A stretch of DNA of 64,000 bases from Phycisphaerales bacterium (GTDB taxonomy: Bacteria; Planctomycetota; Phycisphaerae; Tepidisphaerales; Tepidisphaeraceae). The notes under the pieces are model-generated. The model was not told the DNA's origin, ran no database searches, and saw only the letters and a program-made list of their open reading frames with translations. Of this stretch, positions 43,263-53,005 are shown in pieces. The DNA is taken from assembly GCA_020847545.1 (NCBI GenBank), contig JADLBV010000111.1:1-64000 (forward strand), given 5' to 3'. The stretch's first letter is position 1, and each line of letters begins with the position of its first letter. The position numbers and the translations under genes were made by a program.

Positions 43263-43919
43263 TCATCGTTTGACCAGCCGCAATGGGTCGGCTTTGGCTG
43301 ATTGCTGGAATGCCGCCTCGCGTCCGCGACAACCCCGGCACGCCCAGCAGGGTTCGGGGCTGTCGGCCGTGCAGCTCCAGGTTTTTTCAAACGGAGCGCC
43401 CACCTGATGCCCCACATCCACCACCTGCCACGGTTCCAGTTCCAGCAATGGCAACATCAGTTCCAATTCACCCTGGCCGCACGGCAATTGGATCAATTCA
43501 TTCCAAACCTGCCCAAATTCCGTTGCCCGCGCCAATTCATCCAGACCCGGCCCCACGCGCAGCCCCATATAAATCGCGGCCGCCTGATAATGGGCCGCGA
43601 ATCGGCTCGCCAATGCCACCAGCGGCAGCAGTTCCATCAACGCCGGCCCCATCTCCGGCCGATAGCGCGGATCGGGAACGGTCGGCGCCTGCGGCGTCGA
43701 GGTCTGCACGGCCGACAAAAATGGCATTGACAGCGTATGTTCGCGATACGGCTTGAAATGCGCCACCTGCTGGTCATACGCCCCCCGTCCGCGCGAGCCG
43801 GACTGGTCCACCACCTGGCCATACAACATGACCAGCCGGTGTTTCTGTGCCGCCAATGCCGAGATCACCGCCGAGTTGACACTGCCGTTGTTCAGGACGA
43901 TCGCCAGATCCTTGGCCAT
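43263..43919 (-). CDS. QueC-like protein with degenerate PP-loop
   Basis: About 218 residues from an ATG at 43919 (GTG at 43928 also possible). The C-terminus carries the QueC zinc site, KTWSCTADSPEPCWACRGC, in the exact C-x8-C-x2-C-x2-C pattern, followed by REAAFQQSAKADPL. The N-terminus AIVLNNGSVNSAVISAL sits where QueC has the ATP pyrophosphatase loop SGGxDS, but the key residues are gone. It probably cannot make 7-cyano-7-deazaguanine the normal way. Function is unknown; it may be a regulatory or modified family member. Confidence 0.7.
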   Translation of the reverse strand: MAKDLAIVLNNGSVNSAVISALAAQKHRLVMLYGQVVDQSGSRGRGAYDQQVAHFKPYREHTLSMPFLSAVQTSTPQAPTVPDPRYRPEMGPALMELLPLVALASRFAAHYQAAAIYMGLRVGPGLDELARATEFGQVWNELIQLPCGQGELELMLPLLELEPWQVVDVGHQVGAPFEKTWSCTADSPEPCWACRGCRGREAAFQQSAKADPLRLVKR

Positions 43920-44002
43920 AAGGACCACATCCTATCCCCATCGACACCTTGACGCCACCGGCCCGCCGTTCAACAATGCGGGGCTGTTTACACAAGGAAA
44001 TT

Positions 44003-44581
44003 ATGGCCCGAACCTTAGACCACCCCTCGTTGCCGCCGTTGAAGGCGAAATTCCCCCAGATGAAGCTGCTGGCCGGCGAATTTCGCGACCAGACCACTGT
44101 TGTCGTGCCGCGCGAGTCAATCATCGAAGTCGGCACGTTTCTTCGCGACGACCCGGCCCTTCGTTACGATTTATTGTCCGAATTAAACGGCGTCGATTAT
44201 CTCAATTATCCCGGCGCAACCCATCGATTCGCCGTCAATTACGGCCTGGTTTCAACCACCAACAGCCGTCGGCTCTGGCTCAAGGTCTTCCTTGATCCCA
44301 CACAAGACACCGCCCCCAAAACCGCCCCGCGCGATGAAAACATCATTGCTGAAGGCGATCCCGGCCTGAAAGTCGATTCGGTCACTTCCATCTGGCCCGG
44401 CGCTGAATGGATGGAACGCGAAACCTACGACATGCTCGGCATCATCTTCCTCAACCACCCCGATCTGCGCCGAATCCTCACCTGGAACGGATACGGCTCC
44501 TATCCGCTGCGCAAGGATTATCCCCTGCGCGGCATCGGCGAGCGGGAAAATTACAAGATCGTCACCCGACAGGGAGCCTAG
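44003..44581 (+). CDS. nuoC: NADH-quinone oxidoreductase subunit C (stand-alone)
   Basis: 192 residues from the ATG at 44003, with AAGGAA upstream. The family signature is clear: DLLSELNGVDYLNYPG near the N-terminal third and WMERETYDMLGIIFLNHPDLRRIL late, then YPLRKDYPLRG. The protein belongs to the peripheral arm of Complex I. It is unusual that no other nuo gene lies beside it: upstream is the divergent QueC-like gene, downstream nadB nine bases on. The other subunits must be elsewhere in the genome. Confidence 0.92.
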   Translation: MARTLDHPSLPPLKAKFPQMKLLAGEFRDQTTVVVPRESIIEVGTFLRDDPALRYDLLSELNGVDYLNYPGATHRFAVNYGLVSTTNSRRLWLKVFLDPTQDTAPKTAPRDENIIAEGDPGLKVDSVTSIWPGAEWMERETYDMLGIIFLNHPDLRRILTWNGYGSYPLRKDYPLRGIGERENYKIVTRQGA

Positions 44582-44590
44582 GTTCCGGTC

Positions 44591-46273
44591 ATGTTTGAAT
44601 CGATCACCCAACGCCGATATCTGCTCCCTTTCAAGGCCGCCCGACTGCCGCAGCAGTTCACGGATGTATTGGTGATCGGCGGGGGGGTGGCAGGGTTGCG
44701 TGCCGCCATCGCCGCGGCGCAGGATGGGGCCGAAGTTCTGCTCCTGACCAAGGACACCATCGACCAGTCCAACACATGGTACGCCCAGGGGGGCATCGCG
44801 GCCGTCCTTCAGCCGCTGGACAGCGTCGAATCCCACGAACAGGACACCGAAGTCGCCGGCGCGGGCCTCTGCGACCACAAGGCGGTTGAAATTGTCATCC
44901 GCGAAGGCCCGCAGCGTGTACTGGAACTCTTGCAGTGGGGGGCGCATTTTGACCGTCAGGCCGGCAACGCCTACGACCTGGCCTTCACCCGCGAAGGGGG
45001 GCACAGTTTCGCCCGCATCGTCCACGCCTATGGCGACGCCACCGGCAAGGAACTCGCTCAAACGCTCATCCGCACCGTCCGCGCATGCGACACCGTGCGC
45101 ATCCAGGAAAAAAGTTTCGTACTCGATCTGGTGACGGACAATGGCCGCTGTCTGGGTGCATTGGCGTTGGTCAACAACCAGCTTCACCTGATCTGGGCCA
45201 AAACAACCATCCTCGCCTCCGGCGGGGCGGGCCAGCTTTATCGCGAATCGACCAACCCCGAAATCGCCACAGCGGATGGCCACGCCATGGCCTATCGCGC
45301 CGGCGCCACCCTGCAGGACATGGAGATGGTCCAGTTCCATCCCACCACCCTCTATGTCGCCGGGGCCAGCAGGGCGCTGGTTACCGAGGCTGTTCGCGGC
45401 GAAGGGGCATATCTGGTCGACCGTACCGGCTACCGTTTCATGAAGGATTACCATGAAATGGCCGAACTCGCCCCCCGTGATGTGGTCTCCCGTGCCATCG
45501 TTGAACAAATTCGCAAAACCCACTTTACCCACGTCTTCCTTGACGTGCGTCACCTTCCCACGGCCGAGTTTCGCGAGCGATTCCCCCAACTGGCCCAACT
45601 GGTTGATCAGTTCGAGATCGACATCTCCAAGGATTTAATCCCCATTCACCCGGCCGCCCATTACATGATCGGCGGCGTGGATGCCGATGAGATGGGTCGC
45701 AGCAGCCTCAATGGTTTATATGTGGTGGGGGAGGCAAGTTGCAGCGGCCTGCACGGCGCCAATCGCCTGGGGAGCAATTCATTGCTGGAAGGCCTGGCCT
45801 TCGGCGCCCGAGCCGGCAAACACGCCGCCGAAACCGCCCGCAACGGCAAAATCGATTTTCCCCTCAACCTCGAACACCGCGTGCCACCCTCCACCCGCAC
45901 CGAGTTGGACATCACCGATGTCAAAAGCAGTCTGCGTTCCATCATGTGGCGCAATGTCGGCATCGAACGCACCGGCGATCGTCTCTCTGAAACCCGCGAA
46001 ATCATCGCCTTCTGGTCACGCTATGTGATGGACAAGGTCTTTTTGCCCGACATGCCCACCAATCCCGCGCGTCCGATCTCGCCGCAGGCCGGTTGGGAAT
46101 TGCAAAACATGCTCACCGTCTCGTTCTTGATCACCACCGCCGCACACGCCCGCACCGAATCACGCGGGGCGCACTACCGGCTGGATTATCCCCAGCGCGA
46201 TGATGACCACTGGCGGCTTCACCTGCTGTGGCGTCGGGCCACCGAAACGCCCACACCAGAACCCTTGTCTTAA
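44591..46273 (+). CDS. nadB: L-aspartate oxidase
   Basis: 560 residues. FAD-binding VLVIGGGVAGLRAAIAAAQDGAEVLLL, NTWYAQGGIAAVL, TREGGHSFARIVHAYGDATGKEL, LASGGAGQLYRESTNP, PIHPAAHYMIGGVD and GLHGANRLGSNSLLEGLAFGARAG are all NadB hallmarks. It oxidises aspartate to iminoaspartate for NAD synthesis (partner NadA not in this window). A helical C-terminal domain with RNVGIERTGDRL follows. It lies nine bases after nuoC, so the two may be co-transcribed. Confidence 0.95.
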   Translation: MFESITQRRYLLPFKAARLPQQFTDVLVIGGGVAGLRAAIAAAQDGAEVLLLTKDTIDQSNTWYAQGGIAAVLQPLDSVESHEQDTEVAGAGLCDHKAVEIVIREGPQRVLELLQWGAHFDRQAGNAYDLAFTREGGHSFARIVHAYGDATGKELAQTLIRTVRACDTVRIQEKSFVLDLVTDNGRCLGALALVNNQLHLIWAKTTILASGGAGQLYRESTNPEIATADGHAMAYRAGATLQDMEMVQFHPTTLYVAGASRALVTEAVRGEGAYLVDRTGYRFMKDYHEMAELAPRDVVSRAIVEQIRKTHFTHVFLDVRHLPTAEFRERFPQLAQLVDQFEIDISKDLIPIHPAAHYMIGGVDADEMGRSSLNGLYVVGEASCSGLHGANRLGSNSLLEGLAFGARAGKHAAETARNGKIDFPLNLEHRVPPSTRTELDITDVKSSLRSIMWRNVGIERTGDRLSETREIIAFWSRYVMDKVFLPDMPTNPARPISPQAGWELQNMLTVSFLITTAAHARTESRGAHYRLDYPQRDDDHWRLHLLWRRATETPTPEPLS

Positions 46274-46295
46274 AACCCTTCTCCTGACCGGATTG

Positions 46296-48149
46296 TTATC
46301 CCAGCCACGCCGGCAAAATGCAGGCGGTCGGACCGTTTTTCAGTTCCTCCGCATTTAAATCCAGCCGTTGCATCCGCACAAACATCCCCCACGCATTGCC
46401 GTGATTGGAACCCAATGCGATGACCAGCTCATGTTTCCCCTCCTTGACTTCAAACGGATCGGAGATGGCCGTATCGGCCACGGCCGGATTGATTCCCTGC
46501 GGATAGTGCAAAATCTCCCTCCCATCAATCCACATCTTGATCGGCCCATCCGGCCCGGCTCGCATCACCAGTTTCATCGCCTCGGATGCATAAAATCCGC
46601 ACACCATCCAGACCAGCACATCATCGGACCCCCTTGAGGCAAATTCCGGACGAACAATGATCATCTCGGTGGAAAACATCCTTGTTTTCAGGTTCAACCC
46701 GCTCAGGTCGGTAGGATAGTCCAGATCGTGCAACTTCCCGGCCGAGGGCATCAGATCACTGACTCTCAACCTCTGAATAAAGGGCGTTACCACCTTGAGT
46801 CGTGGTTGATTCAAGCGGAACGCGGGGATCCCCTGGTCGCTCAAATCCGTCACATTGACCGATGGGTCCAATCCCCGTCCATAATGAATGCTGACATTTT
46901 TCGCCTGCTCATATGGCGTGGTCGTGCGAATCACCACGCGATCCTTCAATAATTCCGTCCGATACCCCACCGGAATGCTCCCCTCTGATAAAACCTCAAA
47001 CCCCATCGGGTATCCATCGCGGCGAAATCCACCCCGCACGTTCTTGAATTTGATTTCGACATCCAGCATCCCCGTCGGCCGGCGCTTCTTGAACGTCACC
47101 GCCCCCAGTTCAATCGGCAGGCCGACTTTTTTGTCCCCTTTGATTGCCCTCATCGCCCGCGCCATCCGCGCCCCAAGTCGTTTTGGACCATCGGCCCCGA
47201 TGTGGATCGGGTCTTCCATCGGCAGATCGATCGTGGGCACCACCGCCAGATGCGGGATGATCTTCGGCATTCGCCGTTGCTGATCCTGAATCTCATTCCA
47301 TGAATCGCCGACCGAATAGGTGACGACAAACCGCCCGATCTGCGCCATCACCATCGGCAGTTTCGCATCGTTAAAATCCCGCCGAATCGAACCGACCAGT
47401 TTCTTCATCCGCTGAATATACTTTTGCGTCTCAAAGTTTAACGCATCCGATTCCCCCTGATACCACAATACGCCGGCAACTTTTCCCCCGTTTTTACGAA
47501 CCCGCCGAACCATCGCTCCATATAAACTCTTACCCTCAAGACGTTTAAGCGCAGGGTCCCAATGCAACATCGACGACCCACCATGCGCACAGGCGATCAA
47601 CCCTTGCGGCACCTGCGTTTCCCGACGCATGTTCAATGCAAAATACAATCCCGGCCCCACAACATGGATGGGGTCCTCAGTCGTTTGGCCATGCAATGTG
47701 TTGTGTATCGGATCCACCGCTTTCCAGAGTGTGTGCAACGGCTCTTGAGCCTTGTCCCAATGGTCGGTCATGTAAAACGCCCGCACCTGCGGATGAGGTT
47801 GGGCGGCATCCGTCCGTGCGGCGATTCCCTGCATGTTGGACTGGCCCGCCAATATCCAGACATCACCCACCAGCACATCCTCCACCCGCAGCCGATCCTC
47901 ACCCGCCGACAGCTCTATATTGTAAGGCCCGCCCGTCTCCAAACCTTTTAGTATGGCTGAAAACTTCTCCCCGGCCGCCTTCCCCACCTTGCGTTGATTC
48001 CACCCACGCAGTGGCTTGTTACCCTTCCATACCGTCGCCACAATATCCCCGCGCCAGATGGTTCGGCCGATGATTTTCGCTTCGCTGACCCCACGCTTAT
48101 TTCGCTGCAGGACCATGTGATCCCATAACCCGCTTTCAATTTTCATCAT
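46296..48149 (-). CDS. Sialate O-acetylesterase-like (SASA) protein
   Basis: About 617 residues from ATGATG at 48149/48146. SGNH-like esterase features are present: WILAGQSNMQGIA (nucleophile Ser), GVLWYQGESDALN and MEDPIHIGADG (Asp-His), the order of the SASA family. The N-terminal GLWDHMVLQR is the usual start of such proteins. There is no convincing signal peptide. It should remove O-acetyl groups from sialic acid or other glycans. A beta-rich C-terminus (VWMVCGFYASEAMKLVMRAG, DGPIKMWIDGREI) may bind sugars. It is divergent from the large acyl-CoA synthetase gene. Confidence 0.85.
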   Translation of the reverse strand: MMKIESGLWDHMVLQRNKRGVSEAKIIGRTIWRGDIVATVWKGNKPLRGWNQRKVGKAAGEKFSAILKGLETGGPYNIELSAGEDRLRVEDVLVGDVWILAGQSNMQGIAARTDAAQPHPQVRAFYMTDHWDKAQEPLHTLWKAVDPIHNTLHGQTTEDPIHVVGPGLYFALNMRRETQVPQGLIACAHGGSSMLHWDPALKRLEGKSLYGAMVRRVRKNGGKVAGVLWYQGESDALNFETQKYIQRMKKLVGSIRRDFNDAKLPMVMAQIGRFVVTYSVGDSWNEIQDQQRRMPKIIPHLAVVPTIDLPMEDPIHIGADGPKRLGARMARAMRAIKGDKKVGLPIELGAVTFKKRRPTGMLDVEIKFKNVRGGFRRDGYPMGFEVLSEGSIPVGYRTELLKDRVVIRTTTPYEQAKNVSIHYGRGLDPSVNVTDLSDQGIPAFRLNQPRLKVVTPFIQRLRVSDLMPSAGKLHDLDYPTDLSGLNLKTRMFSTEMIIVRPEFASRGSDDVLVWMVCGFYASEAMKLVMRAGPDGPIKMWIDGREILHYPQGINPAVADTAISDPFEVKEGKHELVIALGSNHGNAWGMFVRMQRLDLNAEELKNGPTACILPAWLG

Positions 48150-48243
48150 GCCTACGATTGTCCGTGCCGGTGACAACGTTTCAAGGGACAACCTTGTCCA
48201 ATTCCTCTTTGGCGCGTACTCTTAATCCACAGGAGATTTGTTT

Positions 48244-50988
48244 ATGACGCAAATCAACTCCCACCCCCAAGCCGACCGTTCGCACGATGTTCTGCGTGAA
48301 GTTCGCCAGCCGTTGGAAGCCTTTTTTTCTCCGCGCAATGTCGCCCTGATCGGCGCCACCGAAGCCCCCGGCAGCGTGGGGCGGACGTTGCTTTGGAATC
48401 TGGTCTCCAATCCCTTCGGCGGGACGATTTTTCCTGTCAATCCCAAGCGCCCCAGCGTTCTGGGGATCAAGGCCTATCCCGACATTCGTTCCGTCCCCGA
48501 CAAGGTGGACCTGGCTGTCATCGTCACCCCTGCGGCAAGCGTTCCCGGCATCGTCGGCCAGTGCATCGACGCCGGCGTCAAGGCCGCCATCATCATCTCG
48601 GCTGGCTTCAAGGAACTGGGCGCGCCGGGCATCGCGCTGGAGCAGAACATTCTCGAACAGGCCCGCCGTGGCAAGTTGCGCATCATCGGCCCCAATTGCC
48701 TGGGCGTGATGAATCCCATCACCGGCCTGAACGCCACATTCGCCGGTGCCATGGCCCGGCCGGGCAATGTCGCCTTCATCAGTCAGAGCGGCGCGCTCTG
48801 CACGGCCGTACTGGACTGGAGTTTCAAACAACAGGTCGGTTTCAGCGCCTTCATCTCCATTGGCTCGATGCTGGATGTCAACTGGGGCGATCTGATCGAC
48901 TATTTCGGGGATGATCCGCGCACCGGCAGCATCGTCATTTACATGGAATCGATCGGCGATGCCCGCGCGTTTTTGTCCGCCGCCCGCGAGGTGGCGCTCA
49001 ACAAGCCAATCATCGTCATCAAGGCCGGCCGAACCGAAGCCGCCGCCAAAGCCGCCGCCTCGCACACCGGCTCATTGACCGGCAGCGACGAGGTGCTGGA
49101 CGCCGCATTCCGTCGGTGTGGCGTGCTGCGCGTCAATGACATATCCGAAGTCTTCGACATGGCCGAGGTGCTGAGCAAACAGCCTCGCCCCAAAGGCCCG
49201 CGTCTTTCCATCATCACCAACGCCGGCGGGCCGGGTGTGCTGGCGACCGATGCCCTGATTCTCGCCGGTGGCGAATTGTCTCCGATTTCCCCACAGACCC
49301 TCGAACAACTCAACGGGTTTCTCCCCGCTGCATGGAGCCGCAACAACCCGATCGACATCCTTGGAGACGCCGATCCCGAACGCTATGCCAAATCGCTCGA
49401 AGTCGCCGCCCAAGACCCCGCCAGCGATGGTTTGCTGGTCATTCTCACTCCGCAGGACATGACCGATCCCACCCAGACGGCCGAAAAACTGCGCCCATAT
49501 GCCAAAATCCAGGGCAAGCCGATCTTGGCCAGTTGGATGGGAGGCCCGGTCGTCACCGCCGGCGAAAACATCCTCAACAGCAGCGGCATCCCCACCTATC
49601 CCTACCCCGACACCGCCGCCCGCGCCTTCTATTACATGTGGAAATACAGCTACAACCTGCGCGGGTTGTATGAAACACCCTCCATGGCCACGGACGCCGA
49701 AAGCGCCATCAACCGCGACGCCGCCAACGCCATCATCCAAAATGCCCGCCAGGAGGGTCGGACGATTTTGACCGAAGTGGAATCCAAAAAACTCCTCTCC
49801 ACCTATGGCATCCCCACGGTTTTGACTTCGATCTCCGAATCGGCCGATCAGGCCGTAGAACAGGCGGATCGCATCGGCTATCCGGTCGTCCTCAAACTCT
49901 ATTCCCGCACCATCACCCACAAAACGGATGTCGGCGGCGTCAAGCTCAATTTGCGCGACAGCGCCGCCGTCCGCGATGCCTTTGCGCAGATTCAATCCTC
50001 GGTCGGCCAAAAAGCCGGCGCCGATCATTTTCATGGTGTCAGCGTCCAGCCCATGGTCCGTCTTGATGGGTATGAAATCATCATCGGCAGCAGCATCGAC
50101 CCGCAGTTTGGCCCGGTTCTGCTCTTTGGCACCGGCGGTCAACTGGTTGAAATCTTCAAGGACCGTGCCCTTGGCCTTCCTCCCTTAAATGCGACATTGG
50201 CCCGGCGGATGATCGAACAGACCCGCATTTATAAAGCCCTCAAAGGGGTGCGCGGCCGTCCGCCGGTCGATCTGGCCGCGCTGGAACACCTGCTGGTCCG
50301 CTTCAGCCAACTGGTGGTTGAACAAAAATGGATCAAGGAGATCGACATCAACCCGCTGCTGGCCTCCGATCAGCAACTGATCGCGCTCGACGCCCGCGTC
50401 GTCGTACATGGTCCGGATGTCGGCGAGCAATCCCTCCCCCGGCCGGCCATCCGCCCCTATCCAACTCAGTACATCACCCCATGGACGCTCAAGGATGGAG
50501 CCAGTGTCACCATTCGCCCCATCCGTCCTGAAGATGAGCCGCTGCTGGTTCAATTTCACCAAACCCTCAGCGAACGCAGCGTGCGGTTGCGCTATTTTCA
50601 TCATATGAAACTCAATTTGCGCACCACCCACGAACGCCTGACAAGGGTCTGTTTCAACGATTATGACCGCGACATTGCGTTGGTCGCCGACCACCACGAC
50701 CCCGCCACCGGCCGCCACGAAATCCTCGGCGTGGCCCGCCTCGGCAAACTCCCCTTCGGCAATCAGGCCGAATTCGCCATGCTGATCAGCGATCAATGGC
50801 AAAATCGCGGCCTGGGCAGCCGAATGCTCGACCTGCTCATTCAGGTTGGTCGTGATGAAAAACTCTCAAGAATCGTCGCCGATATCCTGCCCGACAATCT
50901 CGAAATGCAACGCATCTGCAAGAAACTCGGCTTTACCCTCACCCAAGACCCCCTCGCCCCAGTCATCAAGGCGGCCATCGCGCTGTGA
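48244..50988 (+). CDS. NDP-forming acyl-CoA synthetase fused to a GNAT acetyltransferase (Pat-like)
   Basis: 914 residues from the ATG at 48244, eight bases after AGGAG. Order of domains: CoA-binding ([33 protein letters not shown]), succinyl-CoA ligase-like ([34 protein letters not shown]), ATP-grasp ([42 protein letters not shown]) and C-terminal GNAT ([37 protein letters not shown]). This is the Pat/PatZ arrangement used for protein lysine acetylation. The SHTGS motif keeps the His used by active synthetases, which the enteric Pat proteins are reported to lack, so it might also make acyl-CoA. Confidence 0.88.
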   Translation: MTQINSHPQADRSHDVLREVRQPLEAFFSPRNVALIGATEAPGSVGRTLLWNLVSNPFGGTIFPVNPKRPSVLGIKAYPDIRSVPDKVDLAVIVTPAASVPGIVGQCIDAGVKAAIIISAGFKELGAPGIALEQNILEQARRGKLRIIGPNCLGVMNPITGLNATFAGAMARPGNVAFISQSGALCTAVLDWSFKQQVGFSAFISIGSMLDVNWGDLIDYFGDDPRTGSIVIYMESIGDARAFLSAAREVALNKPIIVIKAGRTEAAAKAAASHTGSLTGSDEVLDAAFRRCGVLRVNDISEVFDMAEVLSKQPRPKGPRLSIITNAGGPGVLATDALILAGGELSPISPQTLEQLNGFLPAAWSRNNPIDILGDADPERYAKSLEVAAQDPASDGLLVILTPQDMTDPTQTAEKLRPYAKIQGKPILASWMGGPVVTAGENILNSSGIPTYPYPDTAARAFYYMWKYSYNLRGLYETPSMATDAESAINRDAANAIIQNARQEGRTILTEVESKKLLSTYGIPTVLTSISESADQAVEQADRIGYPVVLKLYSRTITHKTDVGGVKLNLRDSAAVRDAFAQIQSSVGQKAGADHFHGVSVQPMVRLDGYEIIIGSSIDPQFGPVLLFGTGGQLVEIFKDRALGLPPLNATLARRMIEQTRIYKALKGVRGRPPVDLAALEHLLVRFSQLVVEQKWIKEIDINPLLASDQQLIALDARVVVHGPDVGEQSLPRPAIRPYPTQYITPWTLKDGASVTIRPIRPEDEPLLVQFHQTLSERSVRLRYFHHMKLNLRTTHERLTRVCFNDYDRDIALVADHHDPATGRHEILGVARLGKLPFGNQAEFAMLISDQWQNRGLGSRMLDLLIQVGRDEKLSRIVADILPDNLEMQRICKKLGFTLTQDPLAPVIKAAIAL

Positions 50989-51001
50989 TGCAAATTCGTA
51001 G

Positions 51002-51018
51002 GTCCGGCTCCGCCGGAC
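51002..51018. terminator. Bidirectional stem-loop between convergent genes
   Basis: GTCCGGC-TCC-GCCGGAC, a perfect 7-base stem with a 3-base loop, lies between the converging acyl-CoA synthetase and kinase genes. No clear T run follows in either direction. Confidence 0.55.
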
Positions 51019-51039
51019 ATGATTGCCGCACACGAAACC

Positions 51040-51837
51040 TTATTTACTCCCCTCCGGCAACAGCCGCCCCGAATTTCGCAATCGCCCCATGATCCAACGG
51101 CGGATCACGAAATAGGGTTTGAATATGAATCGATGCAGCCGGATCAGCGGGCTTTTGTGTTCGGCGATGCGCCGTTCGGCCTCGGTCAATTCATCCGGCC
51201 GCATTCGACGCTTGTGTTTCAAAATGTGATAAATATCCGCCCGCTGCAACCGGCCCAGCCACCAGCGGCTCAATGGATTAAACCTTCGCGCCTCCCAACT
51301 GATCTGAAAATCAATCAAATGCGGCCGGCCATCATCCCCCAATAAAATGTTCTGCGGCTTGTTGGTGTCCACATAGGCCATCCTCCGCCGGTGCAATTCC
51401 ACCATCAATTCCTGCAACTGGGCAAAAAAACCATCCGGCACAGGATGTTCCTTGGAGAGTGGCCGCCCCTCAACATAGGCGTGCGCAAAACCGGTCTTAC
51501 CAACATTCCCCAAAACGGCCGGCACATTGGGCAAATCCGCCAGTCGTCGATAAAACCGCAACTCCCTCCCGCACAACCACCGCCCGATCCATTCCAGCGG
51601 CAACCCCGCCAGCGGCGCGGTTCGCCCCATCTTGACCACCGCCCGGACTCCATCCGCCCGCTGATAAAAACCAGTCACGGCAAAAAAATCGTGCTTAAAC
51701 GTCTGCAAGAGTTGATATTCCCCATCGACCAACTCCACCTTTTCCGGCAACCGATCCCGCCCCAATGCCCGCAGCGCATACGCCAACCCGGATTGACGAA
51801 CCGGCGCTTCCAGATGCTTAATGTCCTGATCGGCCAT
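51040..51837 (-). CDS. Protein-kinase-like fold protein (Kdo/RIO-like)
   Basis: About 265 residues from an ATG at 51837 (51849 also possible, overlapping ygfZ). It has the outline of a small kinase: a glycine-poor N-lobe, the Lys in GVRAVVKMGRT, and catalytic loop RMAYVDTNKPQNILLGDDGRPHLIDFQIS, in which YVD replaces HRD and DFQ replaces DFG, so it is nearer KdkA/RIO-like lipid or small-molecule kinases than Ser/Thr kinases. A basic C-terminal tail may contact membrane. It starts one base after ygfZ ends, so the two are coupled. Substrate unknown. Confidence 0.7.
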   Translation of the reverse strand: MADQDIKHLEAPVRQSGLAYALRALGRDRLPEKVELVDGEYQLLQTFKHDFFAVTGFYQRADGVRAVVKMGRTAPLAGLPLEWIGRWLCGRELRFYRRLADLPNVPAVLGNVGKTGFAHAYVEGRPLSKEHPVPDGFFAQLQELMVELHRRRMAYVDTNKPQNILLGDDGRPHLIDFQISWEARRFNPLSRWWLGRLQRADIYHILKHKRRMRPDELTEAERRIAEHKSPLIRLHRFIFKPYFVIRRWIMGRLRNSGRLLPEGSK

Positions 51838-51838
51838 G

Positions 51839-52978
51839 CTAATCACCATGGACGAATGGCAACCCCACCACCTTGGCCGGTCGCATTTGCCCCTCGGCCG
51901 CGATGCACACGGTCGTCCCATCGGCCACGAATGGGCGTTTGACATATCCCAGCGCGATTGCCGCGTTGCTCAGCACCGGCGAAACCGTGCTGCTGGTCAC
52001 GCCGCCGATCATGTTTTCGCCTTCATCGTGAATGGGCGCGCCTTCGATCGGCAACGCATCGCCATCCATTCGCAGTCCCACCAGTTGCCGCGAAAATTGT
52101 CCCCGCGCGTGCATCCGCGCCACGATCTCCTGACCCAGATAACACCCTTTGGTCAAACTGACCGCTTTTTTCATCAATCCCGTCTCGGCCGGCAGCACCG
52201 AATCATCAAAATCGATCCCATACATCGGCCTGCCCGCCTCGATCCGTGCCGCATTAAACGCCGCCCAACCCACCGGCCGCAGCCGACGTTTGCCCAGTTC
52301 TTCGCCTTGAGCAAATCTCTCGATCAGTTGATCCCAGACCGCCGATACCGCCGAAGTCGCAGCATTCAGGTAAAATCCCGGCACACCCGCCCGGTCGTCA
52401 CGATAGATTGTGATCTCTTGATCGAACGCCTCGGCCGACATCGAACCCAGTTGCGGCAGTTGATCCACATCGCGCCCCGTGGATTCTTTCAATATCTCCA
52501 CAGTCAGCGGCCCATGCAGCGACAACTGGTGTAACTTCCCCGATTGCGGCTCGATCTTCACCCGCTCGGCGAACAGATACTTTTCCAGCATCGCCGCCAT
52601 CGACTCAACTTTGCGGGCTTCCATCTCCAGAAAGGTCGATTCCTCCCGATTCAGCACATTGACATCGGTTTCGATCCGTCCCTTGCCATTGAGGAAAAAC
52701 CCATAAACCCCCTGGCCGGCCGACAGTCCGCTTTTGGTCCCCTTGTCCCAGGTCTGATTGGTCAGCAGATTGTTCAAAAAGGCCAGCCGATCCGCCCCCG
52801 TCAATTTCAACAATCCGCGATGCGGCAGGTCCATCAACCCACACACCTTGTGGATGGCCGCATATTCCGCCTGCGGCTGGCCAAAAGTGCTGACGATCGG
52901 TATCGATCCATAATCCTGAAATTCAGCCCCGGCCCGTTCGTGCAATTCTCGTAACGGGTTGTCGATTGTCTCGGACAT
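51839..52978 (-). CDS. ygfZ: YgfZ/GcvT-type folate-binding protein
   Basis: 379 residues with the YgfZ signature KGCYLGQEIVARMHARGQFSRQLVGLRM and the GcvT-like start LMDLPHRGLLKLTGADRLAFLNNLLTNQ. YgfZ proteins bind folate and help keep Fe-S enzymes such as MiaB in working order. At about 380 residues it is slightly longer than the usual 330 or so. It is followed directly by the kinase-like gene and preceded by purQ on the same strand. Confidence 0.9.
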   Translation of the reverse strand: MSETIDNPLRELHERAGAEFQDYGSIPIVSTFGQPQAEYAAIHKVCGLMDLPHRGLLKLTGADRLAFLNNLLTNQTWDKGTKSGLSAGQGVYGFFLNGKGRIETDVNVLNREESTFLEMEARKVESMAAMLEKYLFAERVKIEPQSGKLHQLSLHGPLTVEILKESTGRDVDQLPQLGSMSAEAFDQEITIYRDDRAGVPGFYLNAATSAVSAVWDQLIERFAQGEELGKRRLRPVGWAAFNAARIEAGRPMYGIDFDDSVLPAETGLMKKAVSLTKGCYLGQEIVARMHARGQFSRQLVGLRMDGDALPIEGAPIHDEGENMIGGVTSSTVSPVLSNAAIALGYVKRPFVADGTTVCIAAEGQMRPAKVVGLPFVHGD

Positions 52979-53005
52979 ACATCACCTGAAACACAACCTG
53001 TGAAG

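Noticed and set aside
44252-45598. A long minus-strand frame of 448 codons
   Set aside because: It lies opposite nuoC and nadB, has no recognisable domain and is the shadow of the codon bias of nadB.
49072-50142. A 356-codon minus-strand frame
   Set aside because: It is antisense to the acyl-CoA synthetase and has a repetitive Gly/Asp pattern typical of a shadow frame.
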